DNA from: Pleodorina starrii
Lineage: Eukaryota; Chlorophyta; Chlorophyceae; Chlamydomonadales; Volvocaceae
Assembly: GCA_030267565.1 (NCBI GenBank)
Contig: BRXU01000001.1
Location: 5,270,001-5,334,000 of the forward strand
DNA length: 64,000 bases
Direction of reading: 5' to 3'
Position numbers and translations under genes: made by a program
Notes under the pieces: generated by a model
What the model saw: only the letters and a program-made list of their open reading frames with translations
Told to the model about the DNA's origin: nothing
The model's database searches: none
Shown here: in pieces, positions 35,642 through 49,033 of the stretch
Position numbering within the stretch: the first letter of the stretch is position 1
Layout: every line of letters starts with the position of its first letter

Positions 35642-37993
35642 ATGCACATCACGGCCGCGGGAGGGCGCTACCTTGGCGCTCCGACGAATTCCCCACTTCA
35701 CCGCGACCTGCCTCCTCCGAAACCCACCGCCGTTGATCCTAGCCCCCCCGTGTGGACATGCACCGCCCAGATTTCCTGCCGGGGTTGTATGCTCGCGCTG
35801 GCAGCGACCCTCCTGTTGATGACCTGTCTGCTGGCGGTTCTCGTCCCCACGTGCACAATCCTGGGCTGCGGCTTGTCGTCAAGCGGTCAGGTGTGCGCGC
35901 AGCCAGCGGTAGCGAAAGGGCTGCCAGGCACCGTACGCCACGGATGTCGTACACGGGGAAAGGATCACGGCTCGCTCGCTTTAGTGACTGAAATAATCCA
36001 ACCTACCGGTGGGTCTGCGACCAAAAGGGAAGTCGATGGGTCATTTGGAGGACGCTGAGGGAACACACACCTCCACACACCGCCCCTAACCGCTTGCTGA
36101 CTTCGTGTCCTCCCCATACCGGTAACCATGTTTGAAGCGCGGTTGGGCCAGCGCTGCGTCCCCTCGGATGGCTGCCTTGCACCATGCTAAGCGCCGGGGC
36201 CCAATGCCAAGATTTGACGTTTTGACGGCCTTCCGTCGGTGCCCGTCCTCCGCCCCCTTCTGCCACCTGCCTGGCGGACACCTCAGGGCGGCCCACAAGC
36301 GATCGTTCTGTCGACGGCGGGAGGGCGCGAGGAGGCACAGATGGCGATCGACGCGCTGATACAAGTAGGGCGCGGGGAAGCGCACCGGACTGGAAAAACA
36401 CAACAATCCCTCTTGCGCAAGGAAATGGGGGGGGATTTCACATTACCGTATGTGGGGCAGGGTTCACGTCTTGTGTCTTTCCAGACGCCTCGCCCCTGGC
36501 CCTCTCAGACCCCACGCGTTCAGAACTCAGCGAGGGTTCGACTCGTACGATAGTACCGCACACGCGGCCTCCACCGTCCACCCCCCTCTGCGCGCGCAAA
36601 CGCCCCTGCCGATGACGGCCGCCGCTGCGCCGCTGCATCGCAGGTCCGCTGGCCGCCTGACGCCCCCGCCACGGGCTGCGATTCAATCATTGGGCCGGAC
36701 GCCGCCTCACCGCAGCGAGCTCAGCTGCTCTCTAGCCTTGGCTCTTCTCTGCAAGCAGCCCTGGGGGAGCTGGGTGCCACCGGGCTGGCCGTCTCGACCG
36801 CCGGCGTCATCTGTTCGGACGCAGGCAATCGCGCGGACGTGTCAGGGCCGGACTCGGGTGCGCTGACGCCACCGCCGACCTCCACCCAGAACATCGCCCG
36901 GCGCCTCCTGGAGACCGGTCCCGACCGCAACGCTCCTGGGGCCCCCTTCCTGAACCTTTCGGTGGAGTTCCGGGTGTCGCTGCCTGGCGGCGCCGGGTCT
37001 GATCTGGCAGCGGCCGTTGGCACCTTGTCGGCCGGGGACCCGACAGCTCAGGCCGTTGGCCACGTGGCGGGCGGGGACCCGGCGATCGCGGTCATCGAGC
37101 GGAAGCTGGCGGAGGGCTTGCAGGACGTCGCGGGCCCTTCCGCCTGGGTCCAGCTGCGGCAGTTTGATCCACGGCGCCTGAGTGATGCGAGGCCTACGCT
37201 GCCACCGGCTGCACCCGCGGGTGCGTCGCCGGCGCCGCCGCTGGCACCGGCGCCGGTGCCGCCGCAGCCACCACCGCCGCAGCCACCACCGCAGCCAGCT
37301 CCCGCACCTCCCCTGCCGCAACCCGGCCCAGATCCGTCGGGGATCCAGCAGGCGCCGCCGCCGCCGCCGGGGCCCCGGCCGCCGCCGCCGGGACCTTGGC
37401 CGCCGTCACCGCGGCCTTCCCCGCTCCCCCCGTTGCCGTCGCCCCCGGAGCCCACTCAAGCCACCTCGCCGTCTCCCCCACCGCCAGCGGCACCACGACC
37501 CCTGCCGGTGGACCTGCTGCGGCCATCGACGCCGCCGCCGCCGGCGCCGCCATCGCCACCACCACCGGTGCCGCCAGTGCCACCACCGCCGGTGCCGCCA
37601 ATGCCACCACCGCCGCCGTCACCCGTGCCGCCTGGGCTGCCCCCATCACCAGCGCCGCCCCTGACGCCGGCGCCGCTGGTTCCCCCTAAAGCCCCTCCTG
37701 CGTCTCCTGTACCGTCGCCAATGGCTCCTCCGCAGCCGCCCTTGGCTCCGCCGCCGAGCCCGGCGCCGCAGGGGCAGCCCCCATCCGCTCCTGCACCAGC
37801 AACGCCGCCGTCGCCGGGGCTGCCGCCGCCGCCGTCGCCAGAAATCCCGCTGTCACCTGACGTCCAGATCCCCCCGAGTCCTCAGCCAACACCTGACAAC
37901 GCGGAGCCTCCACCACCCGGTTCTTCTGGGCAGTCGGAGACAGGGCGATCGGGTGACTCTGAAGAATTGGGTGCCGAGCTGCAAGGGGACTGA
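35642..37993 (+). CDS. Type II membrane protein with long Pro-rich (HRGP-like) ectodomain
   Basis: Likely cell-surface or wall glycoprotein. Exons 35642-35890, 36287-36364 and 36644-37993 (558 residues) all join in phase 0. After about 48 residues a single hydrophobic helix (MLALAATLLLMTCLLAVLV) anchors the protein; cysteines bracket it. Then comes a globular part (IVLSTAGGREEAQMAIDAL, ELGATGLAVSTAGVICSD, VEFRVSLPGGAGSDLAAAV), followed by about 250 residues of PPP, PPSP and APP repeats like the hydroxyproline-rich arms of volvocine wall proteins. An acidic tail (SEELGAELQGD) ends it. The globular part resembles that of the next gene. The start is uncertain (see 35331). No enzyme motif was found. 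Confidence 0.72.
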
Positions 37994-38689
37994 GGTTGGG
38001 GTCATACAAACGAATGGGACGTATCACATATGGACTTGCCAGAATGCGGACGTACCTGTACAGGAGCTCGGCGCTCGGGGCATGAGCGGTCGGGGGCATG
38101 ACAGCTGAGCGATGGCAGGGCTGAGGCAACGCTGAAAAAAATGCGCCCATGCATGCAAAGCTCCATCCGCCAGGGGCACCGAGGCGTATGGGGACATATA
38201 TAGGCACCACGGTGGCACGACACGTGGCAGGGGACTGGTTGGGCGAAAATTCAAGGAGCCCTTGATTTTACTATACGAGGTACCCTTTCTAATTTGCCGT
38301 GACTCGATGGGCTCAAATCGTCGCGGTTGCTGGTGGTGGGCGCTGCGCTTGCTCAGGTGCAGGAGTTACGATACGCAGCGACTTCCAAGTATCTTCATAA
38401 GTCTCCAGGAGGGCTGGCATCAGACTAGAGGGATGAGGGAAGCGGCGTTGCGTTACGACCGTTTTCCGTTGCCGGTTCTCGACGCCCTGATTGGGCCTTG
38501 CGATTTTGCGCTGGTTGGCCGGTTTTGTCGAAAAGCCGCGCGAATTTCGCTGATTTATCTTCATTTATTTATGGCAGTAATATTGCTTACGAATCGAAAG
38601 TTACGGATTGCGGGTCTCATTTTTGCCTCCGTGTCAACACCGCAGCAGCGCAGATCCCTGCGCGCTGCCCTATGCCCATTAAAATATTG
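37994..38689. other. Intergenic between the two membrane-protein genes
   Basis: Becomes AT-rich toward 38690. Short frames on both strands lack domains. Nothing supported beyond the TATA box that follows. Confidence 0.4.
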
Positions 38690-38697
38690 TATATATA
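38690..38697 (+). promoter_or_regulatory. TATA box of the 38747 gene
   Basis: TATATATA octamer 50 nt upstream of the ATG at 38747, followed by a GC-rich leader. Typical core-promoter placement. Confidence 0.5.
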
Positions 38698-38746
38698 GTG
38701 CGCGCAAAGCGAATTACAACACCCTAGCGTTGCCGCTGATGCTGGC

Positions 38747-40465
38747 ATGAAGGGAATCCAGGGCTTCAGCTCGCCGAGTGTGCTCGCTGCGCCGAATACA
38801 GTGCCGATATTGGTTTGGGACGAATGCACGTTCAGCTCGGCGGCAGAAGTACGCATATGTCTTTCCAGCGAACCTGCAAAGCCGGAGGTGCGAGTTGTTC
38901 TAAAGCTGGTGCAGCATTTACCCTTTGACCGCCGACCCATTGGTGATGCAAAATTACCAACATGTAGGCGCCGAGTCCAAAGTACTCATGCTACGTCGTC
39001 GCTTCAGTCGTGACGATTTTGACTTTCGTCGCGATAGCTGCAGCCATCGCGGTGCCCGTGGGGTTTCTCAGCACCCGGACCATCGACGATGTAAGCGTCG
39101 CGACCTAAATACTATAAAGATTTTGTTTGTCACTCTTGACAAAGCTCTGCCGCGAAGCCACAATTCTCCGTCCGCGCTAAGAGCGACGACGGTCACAATG
39201 TGACGGAAGCACGCTTGCCTGCCCACGATCTTTTCCGGTAGCTCTTGGGCGCGCCTGTTGGGGGCCGTCTGGTGTCAGCCGCTGGCATTGCGACACGTGC
39301 GCGGCCGGTGGTATAGAGGGGTTAATTAGGGCGGGCCCAGTGTGGAACGGTTGTGCCGAACATGGCGGACCACTTCCATGCACGCCAATGCCTAGATCAT
39401 CTTGCCGTGCTTCATTTCAGGCGCTACAAGTCCGCGTAGCGGGAGATGCTAAAGAGTTGGGCACCAGACGGCTTCGTGTCGCCGTTGGCTTGATGGTAAG
39501 TAACGGGTAGTCCCGAGTACGGGCGGGCTCCCCGTTGCGCGGGCTGCCCCATAGCGCTCCTGGCCGCACTTATAGCCCGAAGCCCATATACCTTACTGCA
39601 GGTGAGCGGCCAGTTCACCCCTGCGGCTTGTCGCTCTGCAGGTTTGCTAAAGGCCTTTCCAACGCGCTGTGCCTCCCTCCCAGGTCACACCAGCAGGCAT
39701 GGCTAACCCGGGGAGTGGCGGCGCCGCGTGCGTCGGAGATAGACCGGCTGAGGACTTCGGGAGCATAATCGAGGTAGGGCATTTACGGGGTATGGGGCTC
39801 GCTGCGCTATTGGACCCGGAAGCGGCATGAATCGGCAAATGTGGCGTGCCGCTGCATGCGACGTGACGTGCCGTTGAGATACCGTAAACCCAATGGTGTC
39901 GTCAGGGTGTCCCACTGGCCCTGTAAAGCACCGCGCTGCCCCATGTTCCGCCACGTAGGACGCCTTCCTCTCAACATTGAGCGCGCTTGGAGCGCCTGGA
40001 GTGCAGGCCTCGTTACCTGACGTTGCATGTGACAGGTAAGCAGGTATTTTGGTGAAGGCGGCTGTGGTGTTTTCCATGCGTTTTGTGGCAAGACCAGACG
40101 CCGCCAAAGGGCCCCCTGCACTGTGACACCACCGTACTCAAGCCCGTTTCTAGAATTGTCGTGACGGGCTATTGTAGTGACGGCCGCGCCATAGCGTGGT
40201 ACCTGCAGCCTGACATGAAGCAATCTGTTGTATGAAAACCGTTTGTGCCTTGCGCTGCTCGTGCAGTGTGACACAAACTGTTGTTTCGACGTTTACCATC
40301 GAGGTGCAAGGTGCGGACCTTGCGGCAGCCGTGGCGCGGGCTCTAGAGACAACGGAGGCTGAGCAACGCCTTGCATCACAACTTCTTGACAAGTTGGACT
40401 TGGGTCCTGGACTGGTGGTCAGCCAACTGTCAGTGGACCAATCAGACGGGCTGGGCTCTGCTTGA
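38747..40465 (+). CDS. Small type II membrane protein, paralogue of the upstream gene
   Basis: Exons 38747-38908, 38968-39090, 39421-39495, 39684-39773, 39959-40035, 40267-40465; 726 nt, 241 residues, all in phase. A 54-residue N-terminal tail precedes a membrane helix (VVASVVTILTFVAIAAAIAV), then an ectodomain containing LQVRVAGDAKELGTRRLRVA, LSALGAPGVQASLPDVACDS and FTIEVQGADLAAAVARALET. These align in order with LSTAGGREEA, ELGATGLAVSTAGVICSD and FRVSLPGGAGSDLAAAV of the preceding gene, including the conserved cysteine and DLAAAV. The Pro-rich arm is absent. The first intron is only 59 nt. Function unknown; the conserved ectodomain and membrane anchor suggest a surface role. Confidence 0.75.
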
Positions 40466-41637
40466 CGGACCATGGAATGTGATGGGTACCGCTACAGCTA
40501 ATACGGACGGGAATCACCTTCACACTTACACCAGAACAAGATGCAAGAGAAACAGAAGTTGGCGGCCCTGCTGGATGAACTAATTGCCGGCTAGTACTCG
40601 TTGATTCTTTGTGACAAAGGCACTGCGACGTGACTACGGGCTGTTGTTGTCGTACAAACGCTCCAGCGGGACTGCAGACCCCGATTGCATAGCCATATGC
40701 AATTCTGCAATGCTTCCGGGCGGTTGGACCTTACCCGGGTAAGAGATGTTTTTTAGAATTAGGACATATGACCTTTACACGCAGGCTGGATAGCCCGTTG
40801 CGACAACGATGATACGTTGTAGGTAGAGCTTCACCGCGTGATGATGTTGAGAGCGTGTGATACCCCGGTGACACTGAGCTATCGCGTGTCCTAGTCGTAA
40901 CTGCAAATGTTGGGTAGGTTTGCAGCTGTCAGGTGCCGTTCCAAGCCACTTAGCTTTACCATGAGGTCGTCCAGAGACGTTCGAGACATGACAGTAATGT
41001 GCGTTGAAACGACCTGTTTGTTAGGATCTGTTTAGGACCGGTTCTCCGCGTCTGTCATGAGCGGGCCAACCCCGTGCATTTGAGTGAATTGATGATTCTT
41101 GACCGAGAGAGAACACCTATTGCTGGCCAAGGACGACTCGCCTTGCGATCATGTTAGGGAAAACCAGGGCTACTGGTGGTTCATTGGCACCCCCGCATTC
41201 TCGGTGTGTCAGCTGTTGTGGCCAGATCATGGCCAGATTCGGAGCGGTAACGCTACGTTCGATGGAGATGCTGTAATTAGCTGTTCAACCCCCATGAATG
41301 GTTGGCGTCCGGCTAGAAATTGTGGGAGGCTCTGCAGCGATATTCAGGCATTCTGTCAAATTCTTCCAAGGATTCTGCACATGGATCGCCTGCCTTCGAC
41401 CATTACCCAAACACAAGAGGCTCGAGGACAGTTGCCCTTGCATAATAACCCTGGCCAGTCGTAACAGCACTTTCGGAATGACAGCCAGGCCCCCGGCGCT
41501 CAAGGTCAGGTGCGTATTCGTCAACCGTGCCACCATGTCAGTCAATAAAAGTTGTCGATCACGTTACGCCTCATGCGGGCATGTAACAAGGCCCAGAAAG
41601 ACACGGTCGTTCGGATACGTGACCCACGCATCATCAA
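40466..41637. other. Intergenic, nothing recognised
   Basis: Separates the convergent membrane-protein and kinesin genes. Frames at 41099-41464 and 41298-41678 have no recognisable domain. Confidence 0.45.
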
Positions 41638-44600
41638 CTACGACGACCACTCGGACAGTATCCCTTGCTTCGAGTTAGTCCTGTCGGCCAGCTGCTGCCG
41701 GGCGATGGTGCTGGCAGTCCCCTGGTCCTTGACGCTGGCGGGTGAGCTGGACACCAAGGACGGCTTCGACGGAATGCGGCTGCGCAGGCCCGCCGTCGAA
41801 GAGCGGGGCGAGTTTGGCAAGCCGCTGCCGGTGACAGGCGCAGCCGACACGACAGGGCCCTGCTGCGGCAGCGGCGTAGCGTTTTCGCTGCTTATCAGGC
41901 CAGCTGGCCCGCCGGTTACGCGAATCAGCCCAGCCCGTGGACTTACTGGCACCGGCTGAACCTGCAGCCAGGGGGAACCCGATGCGACTTTAGCAGGGTT
42001 TGTTGCGGAAGCCGCTGAAGTGCTCAAGACTCAAACCCACCGTTGGCGCAGCGAAAACCTGCGGGAACTCGGCATGGCAGCGCGCCACGAGCTTGTCCTC
42101 CGGCAAGCAACGTAGCTCGCGAATTGACGACGCTGGCGGAACCTTTATCTCACGCTGCTCCGGCGGCAACACGTGCAGCTGCAGGTCAAGCCGCTCCTGG
42201 ATGGCCGCCCCGGCTTCGTTGCACAGCATGGAAAGATCGGCCTCCTGCTGCTCTCTCATCGCTGCGCGTGAAAATGAGGTGTCTCGAGTACATTCCGAAA
42301 AAGCCGCCAACGCAACAAAACCATGTACGGTAGCGCCATGCAAACACCGACGCAATGGATCCTACCTGTCATGCTGGCAGCCACATCCGAGCATGCGGCC
42401 GCCCACTCGTCCGCCGACGCGCAGGTGTTGGCCGTGGCGCCGTCCAGCGCGTGATTGAAGCTCACCAGCAGTTGCTGCGTAGATGACACCTCATTGCCGG
42501 CCTCCGTAACGCAGGTGCGCACGGCCGCTTGCACGGCCGTGATGCCATGGTCGGTAACTTGACCAAGGTCCTACAGCCGAAGCACAATGTACATACAAAG
42601 TGCACGGGTTATTTCAACCACGAAACGGGCCGATGATGAGGGCTTACTATGAGTTTCAGATTGCGCAATTCGTCCACCCCACCCTGACCCACCTTGATAA
42701 AAGCGCCAGCCGCCGCGGCGTTGCCCTGCGCTTGGGCAACCACGGCCTCTTGCAAGGAGCGCGACTTCTCGTTGAGGGCGCCCAGCGACACGGCCATGCT
42801 GGTTGTGCAGTCACCCGCCCGCTGTTGTTGCGTGCGAATACTGGACGTGAGGGACTCCTCGGCATCCTGCAAATCGCACGGGGCATCGCGAGGGCCCAAC
42901 ATTCGTTATCCAAAATGGGAGCACAAAAAGAGCAACCGACAAGGCCACGCAACCATGGCGAGATCGCACTGCTGCACTACACGCGACAATAGATCTGGAC
43001 ATGCCCTTACCTGCACGTCACGGATGTCCGCCGTGGTGGCCTGGCAGATCTCGTTTAACTTGTCGCGCACGGTGTCGGCCGCCTCAGCTGCCTGTTGCTG
43101 GAGTGTCTGCACCTCTCTGTCCACATCGACGACACGCTCCTCCGCGAAGGCCTGCACGAGAGCCGCGATTTGCGCCACCAGATCCGTTTGCTGGCGGACG
43201 GCTGCGTCCTTAAAACGAGTGGCGAAGGCCCCCAGGCCTGACTTGAGCGACGTGGTCTTCTGCTCCACCATGCTGGTTGCCTGCCCAGCTGCCGCCTGCA
43301 GGCCCTCGTAGCCCTCCGCGAAGCGCTTCATGGCGCTGCGCAAGGCGTCGCAAGAACTCCCTGCGAAGAACGACTGCTGCTCGGCGAAGCACAGGAGCTC
43401 CTGAGTCTGCTGCTCGATGGACTGGGACAGGGCATCGACTGCTGCGCGCGTCGCGGCCTCTAGACCTTGGGCAGCAGAAACCGCACCAGCAACGTGCGCT
43501 GACGCGACTTCGCGGGCCCGCCCCAGGGCCTCGGTGGCAGCTGCATCGGCCACCTGCGCACGGGCTTCGACCGTCTCCTTGATGGAAGCGATCATGGACT
43601 GCACAGCCGCTATGCGCGAAGTGAGCTGCTGCAGATCATCCTGCTTCCGCTGCTTGAATGATGCCAGTGCCTCGCCCATGGCGTTTAGCTGCTTCCGCTG
43701 ACCGTCCACCGCACCGGATAACGAAGCGCCAACACCTTCAAGGCGGGCCTGTCCGTGATTAAGCGGGGTTATGGAGGGCTCGCTGAACTGACATAGTTAA
43801 CAGCGATGTGCACGACATACAACAGCGCACAGTTCTGGAGATGTGTGTACACCCTTGGTACCGCATTGTCATAAGGCAAACACCGGACCTGCGAGGGGCT
43901 CAGATAAGCCCTGATCATGCCCTACCAAAAGTACGGCAACATCATCCCGGAGGGTTTCGCACCTTGACGATCCCCTGAACCGCCTGGAAGGCATCTCGGT
44001 CCGTGGCGTGCACGCCCGACAGCTCCGCCATAGATGCGAAAAGCTCCCCGACATCCCGCACAGCCGAGGCCAGCTCGTTGCGAACAGCCTCTGCGTGTTC
44101 CGCAATGTCCTGCTCCGCCTTGCGGTGCGCCGCTATGAGGTACTGCCGCTCGTGAATTGTGCGGCTGGCCTCCTGGAGCCGAGCGTCCAGGTACTCCAGG
44201 TCTGACTTCGCCGTGGCCAGCTCGGACTGCAGAACAAACAGGGAGGGTCACGTGGGCGGCGGCCTAATAAGAACCTGGAGCTTGTAACGCGCGAACATAT
44301 GCTTCAACGGGGCAGGTACTGGGTAGGTGCAGCATTTGGGTCGTGGACACACGTTGCCGTGGGAGACACCCAACACCTACGCGCGACAAATGCAAATGTG
44401 CCAAAATTCTACCGAGGCAGGCATTAGGTACAGCAGCAACAGCAGCAGCACCGCATCCAACCACACAGGGAGTGCACGTTTCATTTACCTCGAGACGGCT
44501 AATTGTCTTCTCCGCCTCTGTCTTCTGCTGCTGGAGCGTTTGAGCGTACTCTTCCTGCTCCTGCTTCATTTCCTCCCGCAGCGCCTTAACCGTGTCCCGC

Positions 44601-46854
44601 AGCTGCACGCGCTCCAATTCGTCCTAAAATGGAAATTGCATGGGTCGGGCAGAGGTTTGGAAAGCAAAAGCGTTGCGGACACGCACGGCGTTACGGCGGT
44701 GTGGAGTGCAGGACGTTGGCTCGGAAGCGTGTTGTCCTAAGCTGCTCATTGCCACCACAGCAGCGCCGCAGCGCATGTGGCGGCACGAAAATGCAGAGTG
44801 TATGTCACGTACCTGCTGGTGTTTCTCAATGGCGATGTACACGCCGTTTTTCTCCCGCTGTGCTATAAGCTCCATTCGGAGCTTCTCCATCTCCGTCGAC
44901 ATCTCCTTGATCATCGCGGTTTTCGAGATCTTCTGATTGACCTCGGGCCGGTTTCGGATGTTCTTGGCCCTAAATACGGTAGTGGGTAAAGGGTACGCGG
45001 GGGGCACGAGCCGAAAGAGCGATGAAGGTTGTGTCTTTGTGCTTCTATGCGTGGCAGGGCGTATCCACGACCGGTCGTGCCAGCAACTGTTAACATGTAC
45101 CGCAAAGCTGGCGGTGCTCACATACCCACAACGCAACTAGATGCGCGTACAGTGAACATGGCAAGGTCGCGGGAAATGCTGAGGGGCGGGCCCTGGATTG
45201 CTCCTAGCCGTACCTGTGCGCGTAATCGAGCGTGCTGATCGTTTCCTCCTGGCACTGGACTGTCGGCGCGATTGTTGCGATGATGCATGTCTTCGTTTTG
45301 CCGCCGAGCGAGTCGCGCAGCAGCCGCGTGAGCTTCGAGTCCCGGTAAGGCACATGGCCAGAGTGCTCCACCAGCGCCGTGATGACACGGCCGAGAGTCA
45401 ATAGTGATTGGTTAATTGAGCCCGCCTCACGCGCGCGGCCATCCTTGGCGCCCGAGCGCGAAATGTTCTCACTGCCCGCGAGGTCTACGAGGTTCAGCTT
45501 CCCAACCTGCAAAAGGAAACGTCAGTTCAGGCTTCCGGTGTTCTTCATGGCGCGTCAGGTCCCCGGAAACCCCAGTCCTGAACTGTACTAACCTTCACCA
45601 CGTCCTCGCCCTCGGGCGTTACTTCACGCATGTGGATCGTGATGGAAAATACGGAGTGGCTGCGGCTGGAACGCTTGTTGAGCAGCGTCTCTGCCGTGCG
45701 GCGCTTGGCAGTGCCACGGTCGAGCACCTACACAATGGCAAATATCCACACGTTCGTTCAATTGGTACGGCGTGGCTTCTCGGAATGAGAATTCCCGACC
45801 CATGTCCCAACGCGATGCGGACCCTGGCGCTCGGCAGTTGACCTTTCGACAGACATCCCGAGGTAGCCACAAAACGAAGTGCCAAATCGCGCGATAACTC
45901 TTGAGTGCGGAAGCATGCAGGCAAGCACCGCGCCCGACGTTGTACCCGTGCCTACGGATGCGAATCCTTGACGTTGCCGGAAGCAACCGACCCCCGGCTG
46001 CCAACCGGCCCCCATACCTCCTACGATTAACCAGTACTCCGCTCACCTGGTAAATCTCCGCTGCGCTCTTTACTACCACCTCCTCCAGGCCCTGCACGAC
46101 GACCCCGTTCCGATCCTCCAGCAACCGCAGCGCCTTCTTGTCTTCCTTGGTGTCGTCGAACGACAGCAGATCCGTCAGCTCCTCGTTGTAAAGCTCAAGA
46201 AACGTTACCTTCACAGTTGAATCGGTGTTGTTGGCGTCAATCGTGTCAAAAATCTGTTTAATGGAGCGCGGGATGACGCCTGCCTCCGCCGACAGGGTTT
46301 TTCCGTCGTCGCTCTTCCGGGGGCCGCCCTCCATCGTGTACGTCTTGCCCGTGCCTGTTTGGCCATAGGCAAAAATCGTGCAGTTGAAGCCCTCCATCAC
46401 CTCCTGGACGATCGGGATGATGGCTTGCTTGTAGAGCTTCTCCTGCGAGGCGTCGCTGCTGAACGCCTGCAGTACAACCGATGGCCGGACGTCCAGATGC
46501 TTGGCTGAGAAGCGGGCCAGGGTCGAAATTCCAGGGGAATGCTTTCAACAACCGGCAAAGCACTCGCCTTGTCGAAGCGGAACGTCCTGGTCATCTGCTT
46601 GCCTCCGACGTTCTGGTACAGCGTCACCTCACGCAGAGTCTCGTTGCAGGAAATTACTTGTGGTGTCCGCTCAGCGATTTCCCGATCGCTCATGGGCCTA
46701 CAGAAGACACCGGCGAGGTCTACATGACAACCTCCGAGCGCCGCTTTAGGTCGTGCAGCTGGAGTGCGCACCTGCATCTCAGGAGGACCTGCACATTGAC
46801 GCCCTCATTCTCGCCCGGCGCTGGGCCTGGACGTGCAGGTGGGGCTTCAGCCAT
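41638..46854 (-). CDS. KIN5: Kinesin-5 (BimC/Eg5-type) mitotic motor, thirteen exons
   Basis: Plus-end-directed tetrameric motor that slides antiparallel spindle microtubules. Exons: 46854-46772, 46697-46568, 46466-46047, 45727-45593, 45506-45214, 44969-44813, 44623-44489, 44226-43963, 43748-43011, 42866-42648, 42570-42366, 42261-42041, 41961-41638; 3,324 nt, 1,107 residues, all in phase. The motor domain starts [16 protein letters not shown]-loop [14 protein letters not shown]; switch [17 protein letters not shown]; switch [12 protein letters not shown]. The neck linker and start of the stalk ([34 protein letters not shown]) are diagnostic of kinesin-5. Coiled-coil segments fill the stalk, and a Ser/Pro-rich tail follows. 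No obvious BimC box was found. Intron 2 (46467-46567) uses a GC donor. Confidence 0.96.
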
Positions 46855-49033
46855 TTCTGAAAAGCTGATGCTCTGAAGCGCCCAGCCTCGGAACTCCTAG
46901 CCGCAGTCCTGGCTGGACAACGCAGATTATCTTAAATGGAAAACGGTGCGCCCAATATCAGCTACAGTCGGCCAAAAGCTGTCTGCAGTCTTTTGAACAG
47001 CTAAAGCGGAGCGCCGGCGCACCAGGGCCCACGAGCAAAAGCTATGCCATAATCATTCCAACAAAAATTTTAGCAATAACTTGGCTGACGAAGACGGGAC
47101 GTAAACAGGACCTCTTTCCATTGGATCCGTACGGCGCTGTAAAAAGCTCACAGCAGACAGCGCACGACTTGTCACGTCATCTCTCTTGCCTTTGTATCTC
47201 CATATGTAACAAGACTTTATTCTACTCCTACTCAATACGCAATTGTCCTTGCTGTGAGACTCGGGTGTGATGTAGAGCTAAGAGGCTGCTCAGCACTGCA
47301 AGCGGCTATGGGCGCTCACATATCAAGCCTGCGATGAACAACTTGTGTGTGGGCTCGGATAGGTCCTGGCCCTTTCGGGGCGCCGTCGATAATGCTTACG
47401 CCACCCGTCCCACATCGTGTCGCTCGGGTGGAAAATCCATGTTGAAGGCCTGAGGCCCAACGCAATGACAGGAAACGAGGAGTGCCGCAATAACCCGGCA
47501 TGGGTGGAAGCATGAAAGCACCGCAGCTGGCCCTTCATTGGCGTGGGGAGCCAGGGGTCAAGGCACCGAAGCGGCAAAGGGCGAGAGCCCCCAGAATGCA
47601 CAGCGCGGGTTGGAACGGCGATGTCTGTGCAAAAGATTTTTTGTACAGGACGATACCCTGGAGGAGAGGTTGCATGAACCATTTTACAGTGGGCCAATCG
47701 GATCACCGATACTTACCGCACCCCTCCGCACCTGACATTGACGTACCCCAAGCCCAAACCGCGAAAGGCGGGCCCAACCGACCCGAGCCACGACCCGGAA
47801 TAGCCATACTCAGTGGCAAGAACCCCCAGGCAGCGAGCACTCACAGCAGAGGGAAGGGGAAAGGAGCCAAGCAGGGCGCCATTATTAGCCGTCTATCACC
47901 CACCGAACTGCACTGCATCGGTCTGCACCCTAAAAAGCGTACCTCGAAGACGCAATCGCTCACGGGCGGCTCATGAATTTGGCGGGTGTCACGCCCACCA
48001 CGGGCAACGGGAATTCGGGAACTCCCCAACCGCGACCAGGAGAAAGGCTGTGAGGTGAGGGTGGGCAACGCGTTCATCCGCGTACCCACCACCCAGACAC
48101 GCGGCGCCCCGAGAAAGGTCGTACCTCTGTCGCCTTTCAGTTCACCTAGTGCAGGGGTTGCAATGAGTTCGGTCCTGAAAGCACGTTCTTCCAGTCCCAG
48201 CGATCCAGGGGGACTGCAGAGTCTATGAGCTGAACGAACTGGGTCTTTTTGTTGGAACATCCCTGAGAATTAGATTAACGGCCGTCATTGCGATGCGCTT
48301 CGCAGCGACGTATATGAGGCAACTATGGCCACGTGCCAAACACGTGCCTTCTCGCTAGCGCCAAACGCGCGGCCTCGGTTGCTCGGTCACACGCCCGGTT
48401 TGGGCTTGGGGTACGACACCCTCTCTCGCACCTGGCACCGCTCGCAGAGGCAATGTCCAGTCGCTTGGGGGAATCAGGCACCCTAAAAAATAACGGCGGT
48501 TGGTCTTGCTCTCACAAGCCTGTTTATCCCCATGTTTCAGCCCACAACCCGATCCACCAGCCGTTCATCGCCTCGATCAGCGCTGTGGGTTTAGCTTTCC
48601 TCCCCTCTCCGCCGTGTGTGGAGATATTCATATGAGCCCCAAAAAGCTTTTATCGGCGTTGTCACTGCCTGCCTGCACGCCGCCGCCTCCACACCCGAGC
48701 TGCGCCAGCCCGCGGCCGCTGGCGATATCACAGCCGCGCGGCCCCTAGACGCGTCCACCATCCTCAATCATCATGCACTACGCCAGTTCCCTCCCATTTT
48801 CAACCATTTTGAGCCAGACCTAGCTGGCACCACCCGTCCCATCCGCATGCAGAGCCCTCTCTCAAGTGCCGGCAACCCGCGACTCCCAACAAATACCCGC
48901 AACGCGCACCACCCGCGGCGCAGGAAGCGCTCATTTCGACGTCTGCAACTCTCAGCCCGCCCGCACCACGCATGGGATCAGACATTTCGGGTCGGACCAC
49001 ATTCGGGTGCAGCAGCGGCGTTCATCGCCCTCT
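46855..49033. other. Intergenic, nothing recognised
   Basis: A 2.2-kb gap. Frames at 47323-47706, 47500-47976 and 47841-48260 are long, but have no domains and overlap on opposite strands. I see no tandem or terminal repeats here. Confidence 0.45.

Noticed and set aside
36533..36600. GGTTCGACTC resembling a tRNA T-loop
   Set aside because: No matching acceptor stem, D-arm or anticodon arm could be drawn around it.
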